This document shows, one piece after another, positions 11,755-24,200 of a stretch of 64,000 bases of DNA; within the stretch, counting starts at the first letter, position 1; each line of letters opens with the position of its first letter. Source of the stretch: Alternaria dauci (Eukaryota > Ascomycota > Dothideomycetes > Pleosporales > Pleosporaceae); NCBI RefSeq assembly GCF_042100115.1, contig NC_091274.1, positions 2,046,001-2,110,000 of the forward strand, read 5' to 3'. The notes under the pieces were generated by a model that saw only the letters and a list, made by a program, of their open reading frames with translations, was not told where the DNA came from and made no database searches. The translations under genes and the position numbers were made by a program.

Positions 11755-13479
11755 ATGGCCGACCTCCTCTCAGGCATGTCCAAACTCAACCCGTTTTCAA
11801 AAAAAGAGATCGATGATGAAGAAAAGGGAGATTTTGTTGATGCGGGGACAGTGGCAGGCGGCGGCCACGCATCAAGGCAGTCGCATATCACAAAAGACAA
11901 ACTGCGCGTGAGCGAAGCACTCAAGAGCTTCCTCGTCAAAGAGGGTGTTTTGAAAGAGTCTGAAGCTGGCCTCAAAATGGAGGAGCCAAGCGCAGCGTTG
12001 AAGGAGCTGCTCAACAGAAGTCACATCAAGGTTCCAGCGGAGGTCATCAACAGAGACCATCCGCTTCCCGAATACTTCATCAGCTCGTCGCACAACACTT
12101 ACCTGATGGCGCATCAACTCTTTGGCGAATCGCATGCTTCTGCATACGAAATAGCGCTGCACACAGGATCCCGTTGTGTTGAGATCGACGCCTGGGACAA
12201 CGACGATAATCAAGAAGAACCAAAAGTCACCCACGGATATACACTCGTCTCTAACATACCGTTCCGCCAAGTATGTGAGACGATTCGTGATGTCGTCGAC
12301 AAAGAAGCGGCCAACGAAAAGAATGCTGCACCTATCTTGATCTCCCTAGAAAATCATTGCGCAGCGCACGGCCAGCGCCGCCTAGCGCAGATCATGCAGG
12401 AAGTACTTGGTCCCCGACTTCTCAGCAAAGCTATTCGCGACAAGGGCACACGCGAACAAGAGGACTCAAGTAATCATGAGCATGTCACTCTTGCAGAGCT
12501 TGGGAACAAGGTGGCGGTCATCGTGGAGTACCATCTACCCAATGAGGAGGAAAGTAGCAGTAGCGACTCGAGTTCTGACGAGGAGGAACAGAAACAAGCT
12601 CGCCATGAGTATGCAGAGAAGAAGAAGGCCACTAATGCTGGTACAATTCTCCCCGAATTGGCTGAACTAGGGGTATATGCTCAGTCAGTGAAACCGGTCA
12701 ACAACTCTTGGTTCGAAGCAGAGCTAGACAACGCGCCTCATCACCAACTTATCAACGTCTCAGAGTCAGGTCTGAGAGCTCACCTTCCTGCCAATAGCGC
12801 CAAGATCGCACGGCATAATGCGCACCACTTGATGCGCGTGTACCCCAAGGGTACCCGCATCTCGTCCAAAAACCTCGCACCAGTACCATTTTGGGGGATT
12901 GGCGCCCAAATATGCGCTCTCAATTGGCAAACCTTCGGCGCGAGTTCGCAAATCAATGAAGCACTCTTTGCCGGCTCTGGTGGCTATGTTCTGAAACCGG
13001 CGGCACTTCGTGCGGGTGGTTCTGGTAATCTCAACACTGGACGCCGGAAGAAGCTTCGCCTGCACGTTGCCGGTGCAACGGACGTTCCCTTGCCCAATGA
13101 CCGCGACCATGATGACATCAAGCCTTACTTGACATGTACCCTTGTGCATCCTAACGACATGAACAACATGCCACCGAAGCGCAAAACCGCCCCCTACAAG
13201 CCCCACAAATTGACCGGCTTCTTGCACAAGGATAACTCGCCCGCCAACGATCCTGTGTGGAAAGATGTCCTGGAATGGGAATACGAGGACAACGAGTTGA
13301 CCTTTTTACGCTTGTTGATCAAAAGCGATGACAGCTTTTCACGAAACCCTATCTTCGCTGTCGCAGCGATAAGACTGATGTATGCTATGCCCGAATGGAA
13401 CTTCATTCGGATGCTGGATTTGGGCGGGCATGAGACTAAATGCACACTGCTCGTCAAATTCGAGTTTCTGGACATCTAG
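11755..13479 (+). CDS. phosphoinositide-specific phospholipase C, 574 aa
   Basis: Hydrolyses phosphatidylinositol phosphates to diacylglycerol and inositol phosphates (EC 3.1.4.11 family). Single exon. I chose the ATG in ACCATGG at 11755; the frame is open 19 codons further upstream but without another methionine in a good context. The X box starts near residue 108 with the catalytic SSSHNTY (His ~113), then EIDAWD (Glu ~143, Asp ~145), the second catalytic His in THGYTL (~160) and the Ca2+-ligand Glu in LENH (~199). A Ser/Asp/Glu-rich linker (~265-280) separates X and Y boxes, as in eukaryotic PLCs; the Y box includes YPKGTRISSKNLAP and ALNWQT. A C2 domain fills the C-terminus from about RKKLRLHVAGA. 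No PH domain and no obvious EF hands, so a short delta-like fungal form. All key catalytic residues are present. Confidence 0.93.
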   Translation: MADLLSGMSKLNPFSKKEIDDEEKGDFVDAGTVAGGGHASRQSHITKDKLRVSEALKSFLVKEGVLKESEAGLKMEEPSAALKELLNRSHIKVPAEVINRDHPLPEYFISSSHNTYLMAHQLFGESHASAYEIALHTGSRCVEIDAWDNDDNQEEPKVTHGYTLVSNIPFRQVCETIRDVVDKEAANEKNAAPILISLENHCAAHGQRRLAQIMQEVLGPRLLSKAIRDKGTREQEDSSNHEHVTLAELGNKVAVIVEYHLPNEEESSSSDSSSDEEEQKQARHEYAEKKKATNAGTILPELAELGVYAQSVKPVNNSWFEAELDNAPHHQLINVSESGLRAHLPANSAKIARHNAHHLMRVYPKGTRISSKNLAPVPFWGIGAQICALNWQTFGASSQINEALFAGSGGYVLKPAALRAGGSGNLNTGRRKKLRLHVAGATDVPLPNDRDHDDIKPYLTCTLVHPNDMNNMPPKRKTAPYKPHKLTGFLHKDNSPANDPVWKDVLEWEYEDNELTFLRLLIKSDDSFSRNPIFAVAAIRLMYAMPEWNFIRMLDLGGHETKCTLLVKFEFLDI

Positions 13480-14593
13480 GAGTTTTGGGCCGGCAGTAAG
13501 TACGAAAGTGATGAGCCGGACTGCGATAGAGGGTGGTTGTGTAAGGTCGCAAAGATGCACGAGAAATTATGTGGTGATGGGGGCAGTTGCTGAGCATTTG
13601 AAGTTACAACCAACTCGCAGCTCTTAGTGGAGATTTCGCAAACAACGTCTCAGTACATGACTCTCCAACGACTTGTGCCATGCTCAGTTCTCCCCAACGC
13701 TACTCACTGGATTCTTTTCCGATGCATGCAAGTCCCCGCAGATCATTACTCTTTACACTCAACTCTAGAACACGTATCCCCGTCCACTAAGGCCCGTTGG
13801 TCTCCACCTTTCGAGCCCTTCCACAAATGCCCAGTGCGCCAAATGTAGACATATTTCCGTTGCGCCTCCACGCTCCTGCGCATTAGTCTCGTGTCTAGCC
13901 GATAATGTCAACGCCCGCACGTTGATCGCAGTCAGCTCATTCTTCGTTTCTAACTCCACAATCTAGGTATCGCACTTGCAAGCTTGTGGAGTATGAATCG
14001 TTCCCTCATCAAGCGATGTCCACGCCGCAAACCTGCAGTACGATAGCGCGAGTTTGTAGGGACGGCCCGTCGCTGAACATAGTGGGGGATAGCTGAGTCG
14101 CTTATACCCATTGGTACACTGTCATACTTTCGGCTGATTTACATGATGGGTAGTGATCGACCGAATTGAACATGACATATATATGCATAAACGAGGGGTC
14201 TGCAGATGGAGAACTCTGTGTGGTTGCTGGGGTATATTATGTGGGCGAGGATGGCAATACGAACGAGGGTCTATTTGTGCCGCATGCCGGTTCATGAGCA
14301 AGTTTCAGTCTTCTCATGACATAGCTATGCATGGCGCCACACTGCAGTCTGCATCGGCACTTTCTTAAGCGCAGGGATCGGGCAACGGGGCGGCACATGA
14401 GTCAAAGCAAAAGTGGAGGATAGAATCATGTATCCGGCGGTTAGGTCGACAAAACGGTAGCTGCCAGTGTCGTTGGAGGTAGCTTCAGATAACCATCAGA
14501 ATTTGCGATACGGTTCATTAAATCTAATATGATGAGAAAGGTTGATGTAAAAAAAAAAAGACACCGTGGTTCGTGAACGCGTGTGATCGAGAC
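13480..14593. other. intergenic, convergent 3' ends
   Basis: About 1.1 kb between the convergent PI-PLC and UNC93-like genes. An A-run of about 11 near 14548 lies just beyond the UNC93-like stop on its downstream side. Small ORFs only; nothing recognised. Confidence 0.5.
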
Positions 14594-16195
14594 TCAGACC
14601 TTCCCACTACCACTGGACTCAGCTTTTTCGCTCTCCGCGACATGCCCCTCTTTTTCTTCCCTGCCCCGTGAACATACTTCCTGCCCTGGCGTTACCCCCT
14701 CCATCTCCAGAATGTGGTTTGGTATCACTACGCCCTCCTCGGTTCGATTGTAGTTCGTGTCTTGCATATGATAGACCCCCAAGTAGTAGAAACTGGCAAT
14801 TCCTATCACATAGAACAATAAGATGCCACCTGCCTCGGCGATGAACGGTATCTTGATGCTGTCGAGACCGAAACAAATTGCTTCACCTGCTCCAAGCACG
14901 CCGCGAAAGACGCCGACATAGTGGGTAAGCTTCTGAGGCGAATTCGTGAGAGCGCCAATCCAGTAGTAGACGATGTTATGCCAAAGCTGAGAGAATGTCC
15001 AGTTGAGCATAAAAAGGAAGAATATCCATCCAAATTTCTGTTCGTCCCAATCTGTAGGATTGGTGGGTGGATTGTTACGATCGTAATTTCGAGTCCGGAT
15101 CTACGTAATGTCAGTTTGTGATGACGAGCGGTCGGTTCCTGCGCGTACCATTTCCCAGATCCACGCAATGACTAGAGGGATGCAAACGCCTGTCAAGCCG
15201 ATCAGTCCGCGCTTGCGGCGACCCCACCCCGGGTAGTCGAGAACACATTGCAATGCCCATCCTGCTGGTATCTGTATGACAACAGCGATAAATGAAAGCA
15301 GTGAGCGTGTGCGCAGATTGTTGTTGAAAGCTACAGAGACGTAAGCGCTGACTTGTAAACGTGTTTCGAAGGCATACCATTTACTGATCCACTGTACACT
15401 AGAAATCCTTCAGCTGGTAAGAATGCCGGCAACATCATGAGGAGGATGGGGTCTGTGAAGACTAGCAAATTTGCCCTGAGCTCCTCCCAAACTCCCCTTG
15501 GCCGATCAAGGGCAACGACGGAGCCGTCGTCTCTCGTGAGCTTGTGTGGTCGAAGCAAAGCCAGACATAGCAGGCCACCGATGACCATGATGACTATGAA
15601 GGCAATGTACACTGATCGAGGCACACCAGCAACAGTATCGGAGTTCCTGTTTATGATGACTGGGATGATGCCACTGATGACGGAACCAAGCGCTTGCATG
15701 TTCATAAGTATGGTCGCATAAGATCCTTTTTCTCTTTCCTCAGGATAGCCGGTTGCAACGTAGCCTGCAGTGATGAAGACCATTCCTGCACCGATGCCGA
15801 TGATGGGACCAGCCGCGTAAGGATAGCCGTTCTTGCCTGTCTCATCGTAGTACCAGAGAGATCCCACATACACAGCGTAGGTTTGAACGCCAATGCACAT
15901 AGTAAGGCCAGGTCCAAGCTTGTTCAAGATAGAGCCGCCAAAAGAGGAAGAGAAGAACCATACTACAGAATGATCAGTACGGGTCGCTTATAATGCTCGT
16001 ATATGGTTGTGTACCTGCGCATAGCGTCGCATTGACAACCTGGACTACCTGCGCTGAATCCGGCTTCCCACCACCAGCTCCTAGAAGGTTAAGCGCAACG
16101 TAAATGCCAGCAGAGGAACCAACACCGAGGCCAGCTATTAGCATCTGAACCCACGGTCCGTGGTAACGAAACTGAGGAAGGTTCAGGATCTTCAT
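14594..16195 (-). CDS. UNC93-like MFS membrane protein, 484 aa
   Basis: Four exons (16195-16015, 15962-15378, 15330-15149, 15100-14594), introns of 48-52 bp, all frame-keeping. The protein has about 11-12 predicted helices, with GPWVQMLIAGLGVGSSAGIYVALNLLGAGG at the N-terminus (first helix plus loop), the loop LWYYDETG, GPIIGIGAGMVFITAGY, and late NYDRNNPPTNPTDW followed by WIFFLFMLNWTFSQLWHN. These are hallmarks of the fungal DUF895/UNC93-like branch of the major facilitator superfamily. Animal UNC-93 regulates a K+ channel and UNC93B1 traffics Toll-like receptors; fungal members have unknown substrates and are often annotated just as notoriously similar to UNC93. The C-terminal tail is hydrophilic. 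Regulation not visible. Confidence 0.88.
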
Positions 16196-17090
16196 GACGT
16201 GTTACGCAAGCTCTCTCCAAAAAGCAACACGACGCAAAGATAAGCAAGAACAGAAAGTAGTAAATGATAAATGCAGAGGTGGACGTTACACTAACAAAGG
16301 GAAGGGCCGAGGCGTGGGAGTAATATAAACTTCACGCCATCTGGAGCTGCGCCTCCCCCAGGACCCTGAGAATCAAGAGTGGGTGCACATCACTAAGGAC
16401 AAGCACAAGCTCACACCCTCAACCTCAACACGGGGCAGGCAAGGGCAGGTCGCAGCCTCCACCGATAGATAGCAATATGTCAGAAGCTACCAGGGTCCTG
16501 CCGCATAGCTTCCAGGGCCCATTGATCCGTCTGCTTCATCTGGCAGCAATCGACCATGGTATCCTAGTGGCTTCGAAAGCTAGTGCGCAATGTGCTTACT
16601 GACGAACCAAAACTCTATGATAGCGGATGATAGCGTCAAGTTCCCGTACCGGGCTAGCTGACTCGCTAGGGGCGGGCCATCAAGCTGCAAAGAAGAGCTG
16701 GCGGCCTAAGCCAAGGAAAAAGCAATTGTGGGAAATAGGGTAATAGTTGTACCGCGCTGAACGCTACACTTTGGGGAAACAATGTCTGAAGATACTGCAC
16801 TAATTCAGTCATTAGATTCAACACAGCCTGTACTTACTTCGGTAGCTTGATGATAGGCTGGCCGAAATTTTCGGGAGAGTTGTTCGGGTTGGGCTGAATT
16901 TGACATTGCATACAGGTGCTGCAATTGGGGCTACTGAACACTGCGAGGACTGCTCCACCATGGAGTACGCTACGCAGCCGCCGTCAGCAAAACTACAACA
17001 CCGGGTGTGCGGATCCAATTATCATGAAGGAGCTCGTGTCCACAGCAATGGAATTCCCCTGACGGGCCGTCCCTTTGGTTGCCGTTCTTC
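16196..17090. other. intergenic, about 0.9 kb
   Basis: Promoter side of the UNC93-like gene and 3' side of the AlkB-like gene (both minus). No coding frame over 80 codons and no repeat. Nothing recognised. Confidence 0.5.
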
Positions 17091-18233
17091 TCAATCCCAG
17101 ACCTGCCGACAGCTTACGTTGATGCGCTTGGTGCCCATATAGCCCTTCCACTTCTTATAGGCCTTCTCCTCGGCTGCTGTAGAGCCTGGTGTACCTGCCG
17201 GCCAACTTGCAAGGTAGGATGGACATGTGCTAGGTATCGAGCGCGCCATCGCGTGCCAGGCCCAACGAGCGTCGCCGGTCAGATGCACAACGTCGCCACT
17301 GTGGACTCGGATGGCCACGCTTCTAGGCGCATTCTCACCTTCTCCACCATCTTCTCCGCGCGCCATGATGAAGATACCATCGCATCCGACGCTGAAACTT
17401 GCAAGCGCTCGCTGACACTGCTCGCTGACGTCACGATGTACAGGCATAAAGTCTTTGGCTGAGTACATCAAAACCACACCAGATTCCGGCCGAATATGGG
17501 GGAAAAGACCGGTTACAAGCGTTGACAAATCGGCTGGGAATGTCGTTGCATGCTTTGCATAGCTGCGAGTAGGCCAATCGTATTGCTCGCCGAGCGTTAG
17601 CCAACGAAGCTTGGTGTATAAAAACTGCTCATTGCTGAGGGGCTTAAGCTTGTCTTGAACCTTTGGCGTTAAATAGTCCTCCGGTGCTGCCCGTTGACGC
17701 AAAAAAAAGCTACTGTCGAAACGCAGTTCGTCTGACGCGGGTTTCGGAGCTGGAGGGTATGGGATATCATAATCTGCCTGGAGGTTGATCTTATGGGCTG
17801 GATCTGCCAGATCTCGATGCATGAGACATGACGTAAAAAGTACTTGCGTCTCGGGTGGAAGGAGTCCGGGTATAACTTGAAGGCCAGGGAAGTCGCGATG
17901 TTCGAAGATTCGCGCATCTTCTGCGGGTATAGAAAGCTGTTTGCCCTTTGCATATGCCTGGCAAGCAGCTTCGACCTGAGCTGCGGGAATGATGCCTGCA
18001 GGGTGCCAGATGTCTTTACGGTCTTCACTGAACTGGTCGCGTTTATTAAGGTCAAATATATCTGGGTCGGTCTCTAGGTCAGCTTTACGCATGCTTTGGT
18101 ATCGCCAATGTTCTTTCTGAATGAATTGTGGTGGTGTAGCATGCGTGTCATGATGCACCGAACCCTTCTGCCACGATTGTTAGCCAGACCCGTTCAGTCC
18201 GAAGGGGCGACATACGAACGCGCTCGGTGGCAT
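17091..18233 (-). CDS. AlkB-like 2-oxoglutarate/Fe(II) dioxygenase, 364 aa
   Basis: The long exon (18167-17091) has no ATG before residue 23 of its open part, but a 48-bp intron (18215-18168, GTATGT...GGCTAAC...GGCAG) links it to an 18-nt exon 18233-18216 encoding MPPSAF, which supplies a start. Family signs: the dioxygenase core has YDWPTRSYAKH, then the Fe(II) motif His-x-Asp in PVHRDVSEQ (His ~250, Asp ~252), the distal His in WHAMARSIP (~311), and the 2-oxoglutarate-binding Arg region RINVSCRQVW at the C-terminus. Length and N-terminal YQSMRKADLETDPDIFDL fit the fungal ALKBH1-type group. Such enzymes demethylate alkylated DNA or RNA, or modify tRNA; which one applies cannot be decided from sequence. 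If the tiny exon is wrong, translation could start at the ATG at 18092. Confidence 0.85.
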
Positions 18234-21200
18234 CCGTGGAAAGGTCCATTGCCGCGGTACGAGGGTAGAAGCGTTGTCGAAGATGGGGGCGAACTGGCAC
18301 CTGGATTGATGATTGCCTCGTCAATGATATATGCAGTCGCCTCAGGACTCGCATCGACTGCAGCAAGAGCGTACAAAGGTCGTAATCGAGATGCACAGAA
18401 TGCTACCCGAACTGCATGACGGACATGACAGGAAGGCTAGGCCCACGAAAAGATTGAGGGGGGACGTGGTTCGTGCGTTTCGCTTATCGATAAGCGGCGC
18501 AATGGCCTCTGGCTACCAGTGGTGCTTTTCGCATTCCCGTTCGCGACCCTTCTTCAACGCGGCGTGGCTGGCACACGATAGATGTTGCCTTGTCGCCCAC
18601 TGCCGACTCCGATGTTAACTACGCCAAAGGATAAAACAAAATGTTGGACGTCTGTTGTATGCGAAAGCATCGTAGCGTTATATCAGATGGTGCAGGACGA
18701 ATGCTGGTGAGAGATGTAAGGAACTGGGCCTTTTGCCTGGCAAAAACAAAGAATTGTCCAATACTCTACGTCTAAATTGTCTATTTCGCTACCTTATGCT
18801 GAACGCCACCAACCCGGCTTCTCATCACTTTTTATCTGACGATACAGAAATGTTGAAGAAGAACTTTGCTCTACCGCGTTCCGTTCGAATGCCTCGGTTG
18901 CGCCGCCCCACCATTCGTCGTCGCCATCGCTGGGTGTACCTCGTCCTCATCTACCTCGATCATCACAATGCAAGTGCACGCCGCGACTGATGATCCATCA
19001 GTCTGCCTCTGGAACATGCTATCGGTGGTATTGGAAGCGTACGTCTCTTCGAGAAGTTCCACAATATGGAGGTGATCTGTTGCGGCAAAACACGCTTCGT
19101 ATATATTGCGATGTCGCGCGCAATCCTCCCGGGATACACGAAGCTGGACTATGCGATATGAGTACTCCCCGGACCAAATCTCCAGAGGCCACAATACCTG
19201 AATTTACCAAAGCCTCAGTGCGCTGGGGTCCTTTTTTATTGGTCCACCCCCCAACACAATTGAGGTCACTGCGATGACCTTGCACAGCGGCGCCAATGGG
19301 TTCTTTACCATGTTCTCCGGCAGAGTTCTCGTACTGACAAGGTATCGAAGAGGGACGTACTTGGCGATCAGCCTGAAAAGAGCTATGGGTAACGGCCGAT
19401 ACGGCCTCTGTCGTCGGTACTGGAGGCGCCATCTTTTCCTTCCAAGATGAGAAAAGAATAGGGAAAGACTGACTACTGGAGTCCAACAGCCGCGGGTGAG
19501 GCGTTACTTATACTTTACATGTTGTGGCATTTGCTGAGATGCGATGAGCCACTCCTCTGTTCAAGACACTGAACTACGACCGACAGCGCAGAGTCGCAGG
19601 ACTCAGCCCATTCAACCTCCCGTTTGTCAGTACGCTAGTAAGCTAGCTGTATGTAGAAGGTTTTGGATCCTTAGCATCAACGGGGGGATGCGGGTTAGGG
19701 GCCGCTTCCGGCTGCATAGACAAGAGCGGAAGGACATCTACTCGCGCGTAGGATTCTGGCGTGGGATCGTGGCTGTGGACACAAAACCTAAGCGAACTTC
19801 TTGAATCTACAGACCCATGACCACGGCACTCATCGCAGCTTCCGCAGTCGAATCAGACAAGAGAGTCTAGGGTGTTACAACGGGTGTGCGAGCATGAGCA
19901 CCTACCGGTTGGTATGATGCAGCGGATGTACCCTCGTTCAGGCGGTGACTCAGACTCGTCTGTGGGACGAGTATAGTCCACGGGTTACATCCGAAGTAAG
20001 GAGTGGCATCCTAAATATCAGCCGCATCCCGCGTGACTGGGACGGTCCAGACATGCTCAAAATAGAGTGGCCGGGAAGCCGAATATTCCCGGCACGTAGC
20101 CCGAGTCAGTGGTACCGCAAGCAGGAACGGTTGACGGTGAGATTGCACCGGGAAAGATACGGCTTATTCAACACGGAACCGCCAATAACATTCAATCTCT
20201 TTCATCATGCTACATGAAGGAATAGGTGCATCAAGTAGTTAGTTGAGCAGGAGTTACGCAATAACACTCAGAGATCGGATCACGAAATCACTTTCCAACA
20301 TCGAAGATACGCTGTCTTGTGTTGTGAGAGGCTGCCTCAGGCATGTGTGCTTCTCAACCTGGCCTTGGCCGATGCAGATAAGGATCACAGTGAGAACAAG
20401 CTAGTGTCGCTATTAGGCAACACCCATAGTGCAAGCTACGGATCCCTTAAGCGGTAGAAAACAAGCTGTGTGTACGGGGAAGCGTGCCGGCGCGCAAGGG
20501 TGCCCAGGTACGGTAGACCTCCCAAGGCCTTAGCAGCCTTATCGATCCAAAGAGGAAGGAATGGGGATATTGAGCCGCTTCCCCGTAGACTGTACCGTTG
20601 TTCAAGAACGTCGCCGGGTAATGTTTTCGTGGTATCACCCAATTACACACTGCTGTACACTTACACAGCCCTGTCACCTGGGCAAGAGGCGGAACCACAC
20701 AACCCGGTCCCCCGGACTTGATCCCACGCGGCCAATCTTCTCGAATCGTTCAGCCGATTGCAATACCGGCAAGTAGCAAAGTAGTGGGGAAACCTAGCTG
20801 GGGCGAAGCCTACGTCCGCGGACTCGAAGACCAAGGGGTCGCGGTGTCTCTTTGCACCCGCACACTTGTCGCTCAAGCTAGCAGACAGCTGTCCTCGATT
20901 ATGCGCAGCAGAAGCTGCGCACAAGTAACCAAGTAGTGGTGAAAGCCTTACAAATTCGGCGGTACTGCGCACTTTTCGTTCCGACAGCATTGTCTAAAAA
21001 AAACCAATGCGATCTTGATATCGTCGGTGCAAATTTGCGCCTGAACTAAATCCTATTCCGATAGGCTGCTGCAGTCTTCTAGAAGCCTGCAGTTGATGGA
21101 AGGTGCCGATCCCTAGGCACAAGCGGTGATGGAGCGCTTAACGCTGGCACACTGGGATCAACCTGATCACCGTAATAGTCGCAAAACATACATTCTTCTA

Positions 21201-24200
21201 TGCAGGTAAAAGGCCAAGTGTTTTCGTAACCAATGCCCACATCGTTAACGCTCATACGGTGTGAGGGCGCGGCGTATTTCTTGATGCAGACTTAGGCGCC
21301 CCCTTCCCTGCATCTGGGTGCATGAGGGTGGGTGGGCAGCTTATTTGTTTGGATACGAAGACGCCTTGGATAAGAAAGCAAGGATCTCGTAGCCACAACT
21401 TTTTTTCCTCCGCAAATCCTCCAAATCTCCCATGCTTTGTAGTTTCGGTTTTGTGTCTGGAGACAATCAGTTAGAACATCTGGGTGCAATTGCATGTTCA
21501 CAGCCTGATCACTTGCCACCAACCGCGCGACAGGTGGCCAACAAGGATAGAAGGCGCGATTTGTTTTACATGCATCCTTCAGAGTCCGACGTCTTTGCAT
21601 GCGATCGATGCCTCTTAGTCTCTGGTCATAGCCACAATTTCACCGCAGCGCAGCGTGAGACTTTCGCCTCAACCTTGATACTGTGCCTCCGCGGAGTGGT
21701 CTACGAAGTATTGTTACGAGCATCGACATATTCGACAGCAGTTGAACAGTGATCAATATCTCTAATCTCTAAGAGACCTAGTATGTTTCACTTTCCAGCA
21801 AAAGCGAGCGCTAAGACTGTAGGCCGGGGTGCGGTTCTTACCATCTAGTCTGGTCACAGGACCTATCGAGGGACCAAATAGTTCAGCTGATACTCTCCAT
21901 TCTACACCGCCTCGTTATGCCAAGCCTACTGGTATCCTTGACGTGCAGGTTAGGCAGCCCTGTGAAGTGGATATCGGCCCCTGGGCTGACAGCCATTGAA
22001 TGTTTTCATGGAACCGTTTTGCAGCGTATCGTGTAGCCGGATTGGAAACGGGACTGAGTTTAGGGTGTCGATTGATGAATTTTGAATCCTTTAAGATTGG
22101 CTGGTATCGTATTGCGGTCGCGATCATCACGATGCCATAACATGACACTGTGGCTACTCCAATACTGACAAGGTACCTGCAACGATTGTAGACCGTGCGA
22201 GCCAACAACGATGCTCGGCATTCAGATTAGGGACATTGCAGTAGTTCAGGCAACGGTGTGGGGACATCCGCGCGAAGCGATCAAGCCAGGAACCGTCGAA
22301 CTCTCCAATGCGCCAGAAGATGATCTTGGAAGCATCTCTGAGAATCGGACCGAAAACAGCCCAGCCTCAGGTTAGGGGTTATCTCTGGTCAGTTGACCAA
22401 GCATCCATCACTGTTTGGCTAGCCTTGACGAAGTGAGTACCATACCTGTCGCCCGATCGACCTTGCAGTAACGACGCAGGCTTGTAGATCGTAACATCCA
22501 CTTCTGCACGTAGACGCGGCAGTTTCGAATATGGTGGCGCCGTCAGGTGATGTTACGTGTCGAAGCCCATGTATCTAGGTACGTGACCGACGCTGAAAGC
22601 AATCGCTTACGATAGTCAAAACAGCGACTTGTCAATCTTTTGCCAAACTGGATATAGTTCGGGAAGTGAATCGTGATAATACATTGTATGTTACAAAGAT
22701 AGCGGAGTTCTTCATTTCAAAACTGGGCAGTCACTACTACGGCTAAGACATCAGTGCCAGTGACGTTTGTTTGCTTGTCGACCGTCACAGCCTGGCACTT
22801 TGCGAGAGGGAAACCCGTTCAGATATTACGTACACCAGAGTCCGCAACAATGGTGACCCAAGCGTTCTCCCCGCTGATGATGCGGCGCAGTCTCATTTAT
22901 CGTTGCGCGGAGGCACTGGATTGGCTGCGGCAGCCACTTTGGAAGCTTGCACAATGGCGTCGATCTCGCGAGACATGTTGTCACGCCTGGCTCCTTTAGA
23001 CGACGAACAGGTGCAGCCACTGCTTGCTGAAGAGCCGATACACCAATCTTGCGTCAAAGCCAAAGGTAGGGCGTATTGGAGCATCTCGCGTGTAAAATTT
23101 GCAGACTGAGATCCAGATTGCTGGAAATGGGCTCCAAGCACAGCCGCATGATATGGGCATGGGGCAGTTGAAGGTAGACGTGCCGTTTCGTTAGCCGCGG
23201 AAGAAGACATGGTTTGGTTGTGGTTTTCGATAGAGAAGGCATCGTGCCTACTGTGGCTGCTCATGTTCACAAAGTCTACGAATTATAATGACTGTGTTGG
23301 GAGTTGGTATTGAGTGCTGAAACTAGAGTCAGAGTCTTCTCGGACAGACCTCGAGGGAGAGAAACAATATCGAACTTACCTAGAAGCTCAACAAGCAGTA
23401 TTGTAAAGGGCCGCCTGAAAATGAATGATACAGAAAGTGTCAGGTTGCCGATGGTGATGTTGATACCGGGTCGGTACTGGGACCTTTCGTGTTTGTATGG
23501 TGTTCATATATCCCAAACTCAAGGCCAATGCGGTTGCTTCGCACGTATTCGCATCGTCCACTCCTATACTGACGCCCTGTCTTGACCCACTACAGCAACA
23601 TGAAGCATGGAGCTTCACTAGCTCTCGCCACTTTGCTAAGAGCAGCGATGAACCAGGGCATGGTACAGGGCTGTAAGCTGCATCGTTTACTTGTTGATCA
23701 GCTTGTTGAATTATAATGTGATACGGTGGCGTTCTTGTATCCGATGTTGCATGAAATCTGTTGAGCTTTGCCGCTCTTTAGGGTCTCACTGCTCACAATC
23801 AAAGCCGGTACATACAAGAGCATTGGTCATCTGCTATCTTGATGAAAATACCACGAGTATCTCCCAGATGTGTGAAGACATTCGGTTAGACATCCAACAG
23901 ATCCGAACCTTATCGTACTGGTAGACCTATCACAAATTTCCGACTCATTCGTTTATCCTCTGTTTCATGTGTGTACCTTTAGCGGAGAAAGGGGGACACG
24001 TGGGCCAGGACATGGGCTGGAGGGTTCACAGACACCCCGAGGAAGAGCATCGGCCAACTCATGCTTTCCGCTTATGGAAGCGTAGACGTGGATCACGTAT
24101 CCTCGGCACGGGGCCACAGGTTCCGGGCTGTTTCGATATTGCAAACATGTGGACATGGTGCATGTCAACCCCAGCTTTCCTGCTGCCGGAGTTTCGAGGC

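Noticed and set aside
22893..23270. 125-codon minus-strand ORF in the gene-empty region
   Set aside because: No recognisable domain and no promoter signal; the SGCTCSSSKG run hints at nothing specific.
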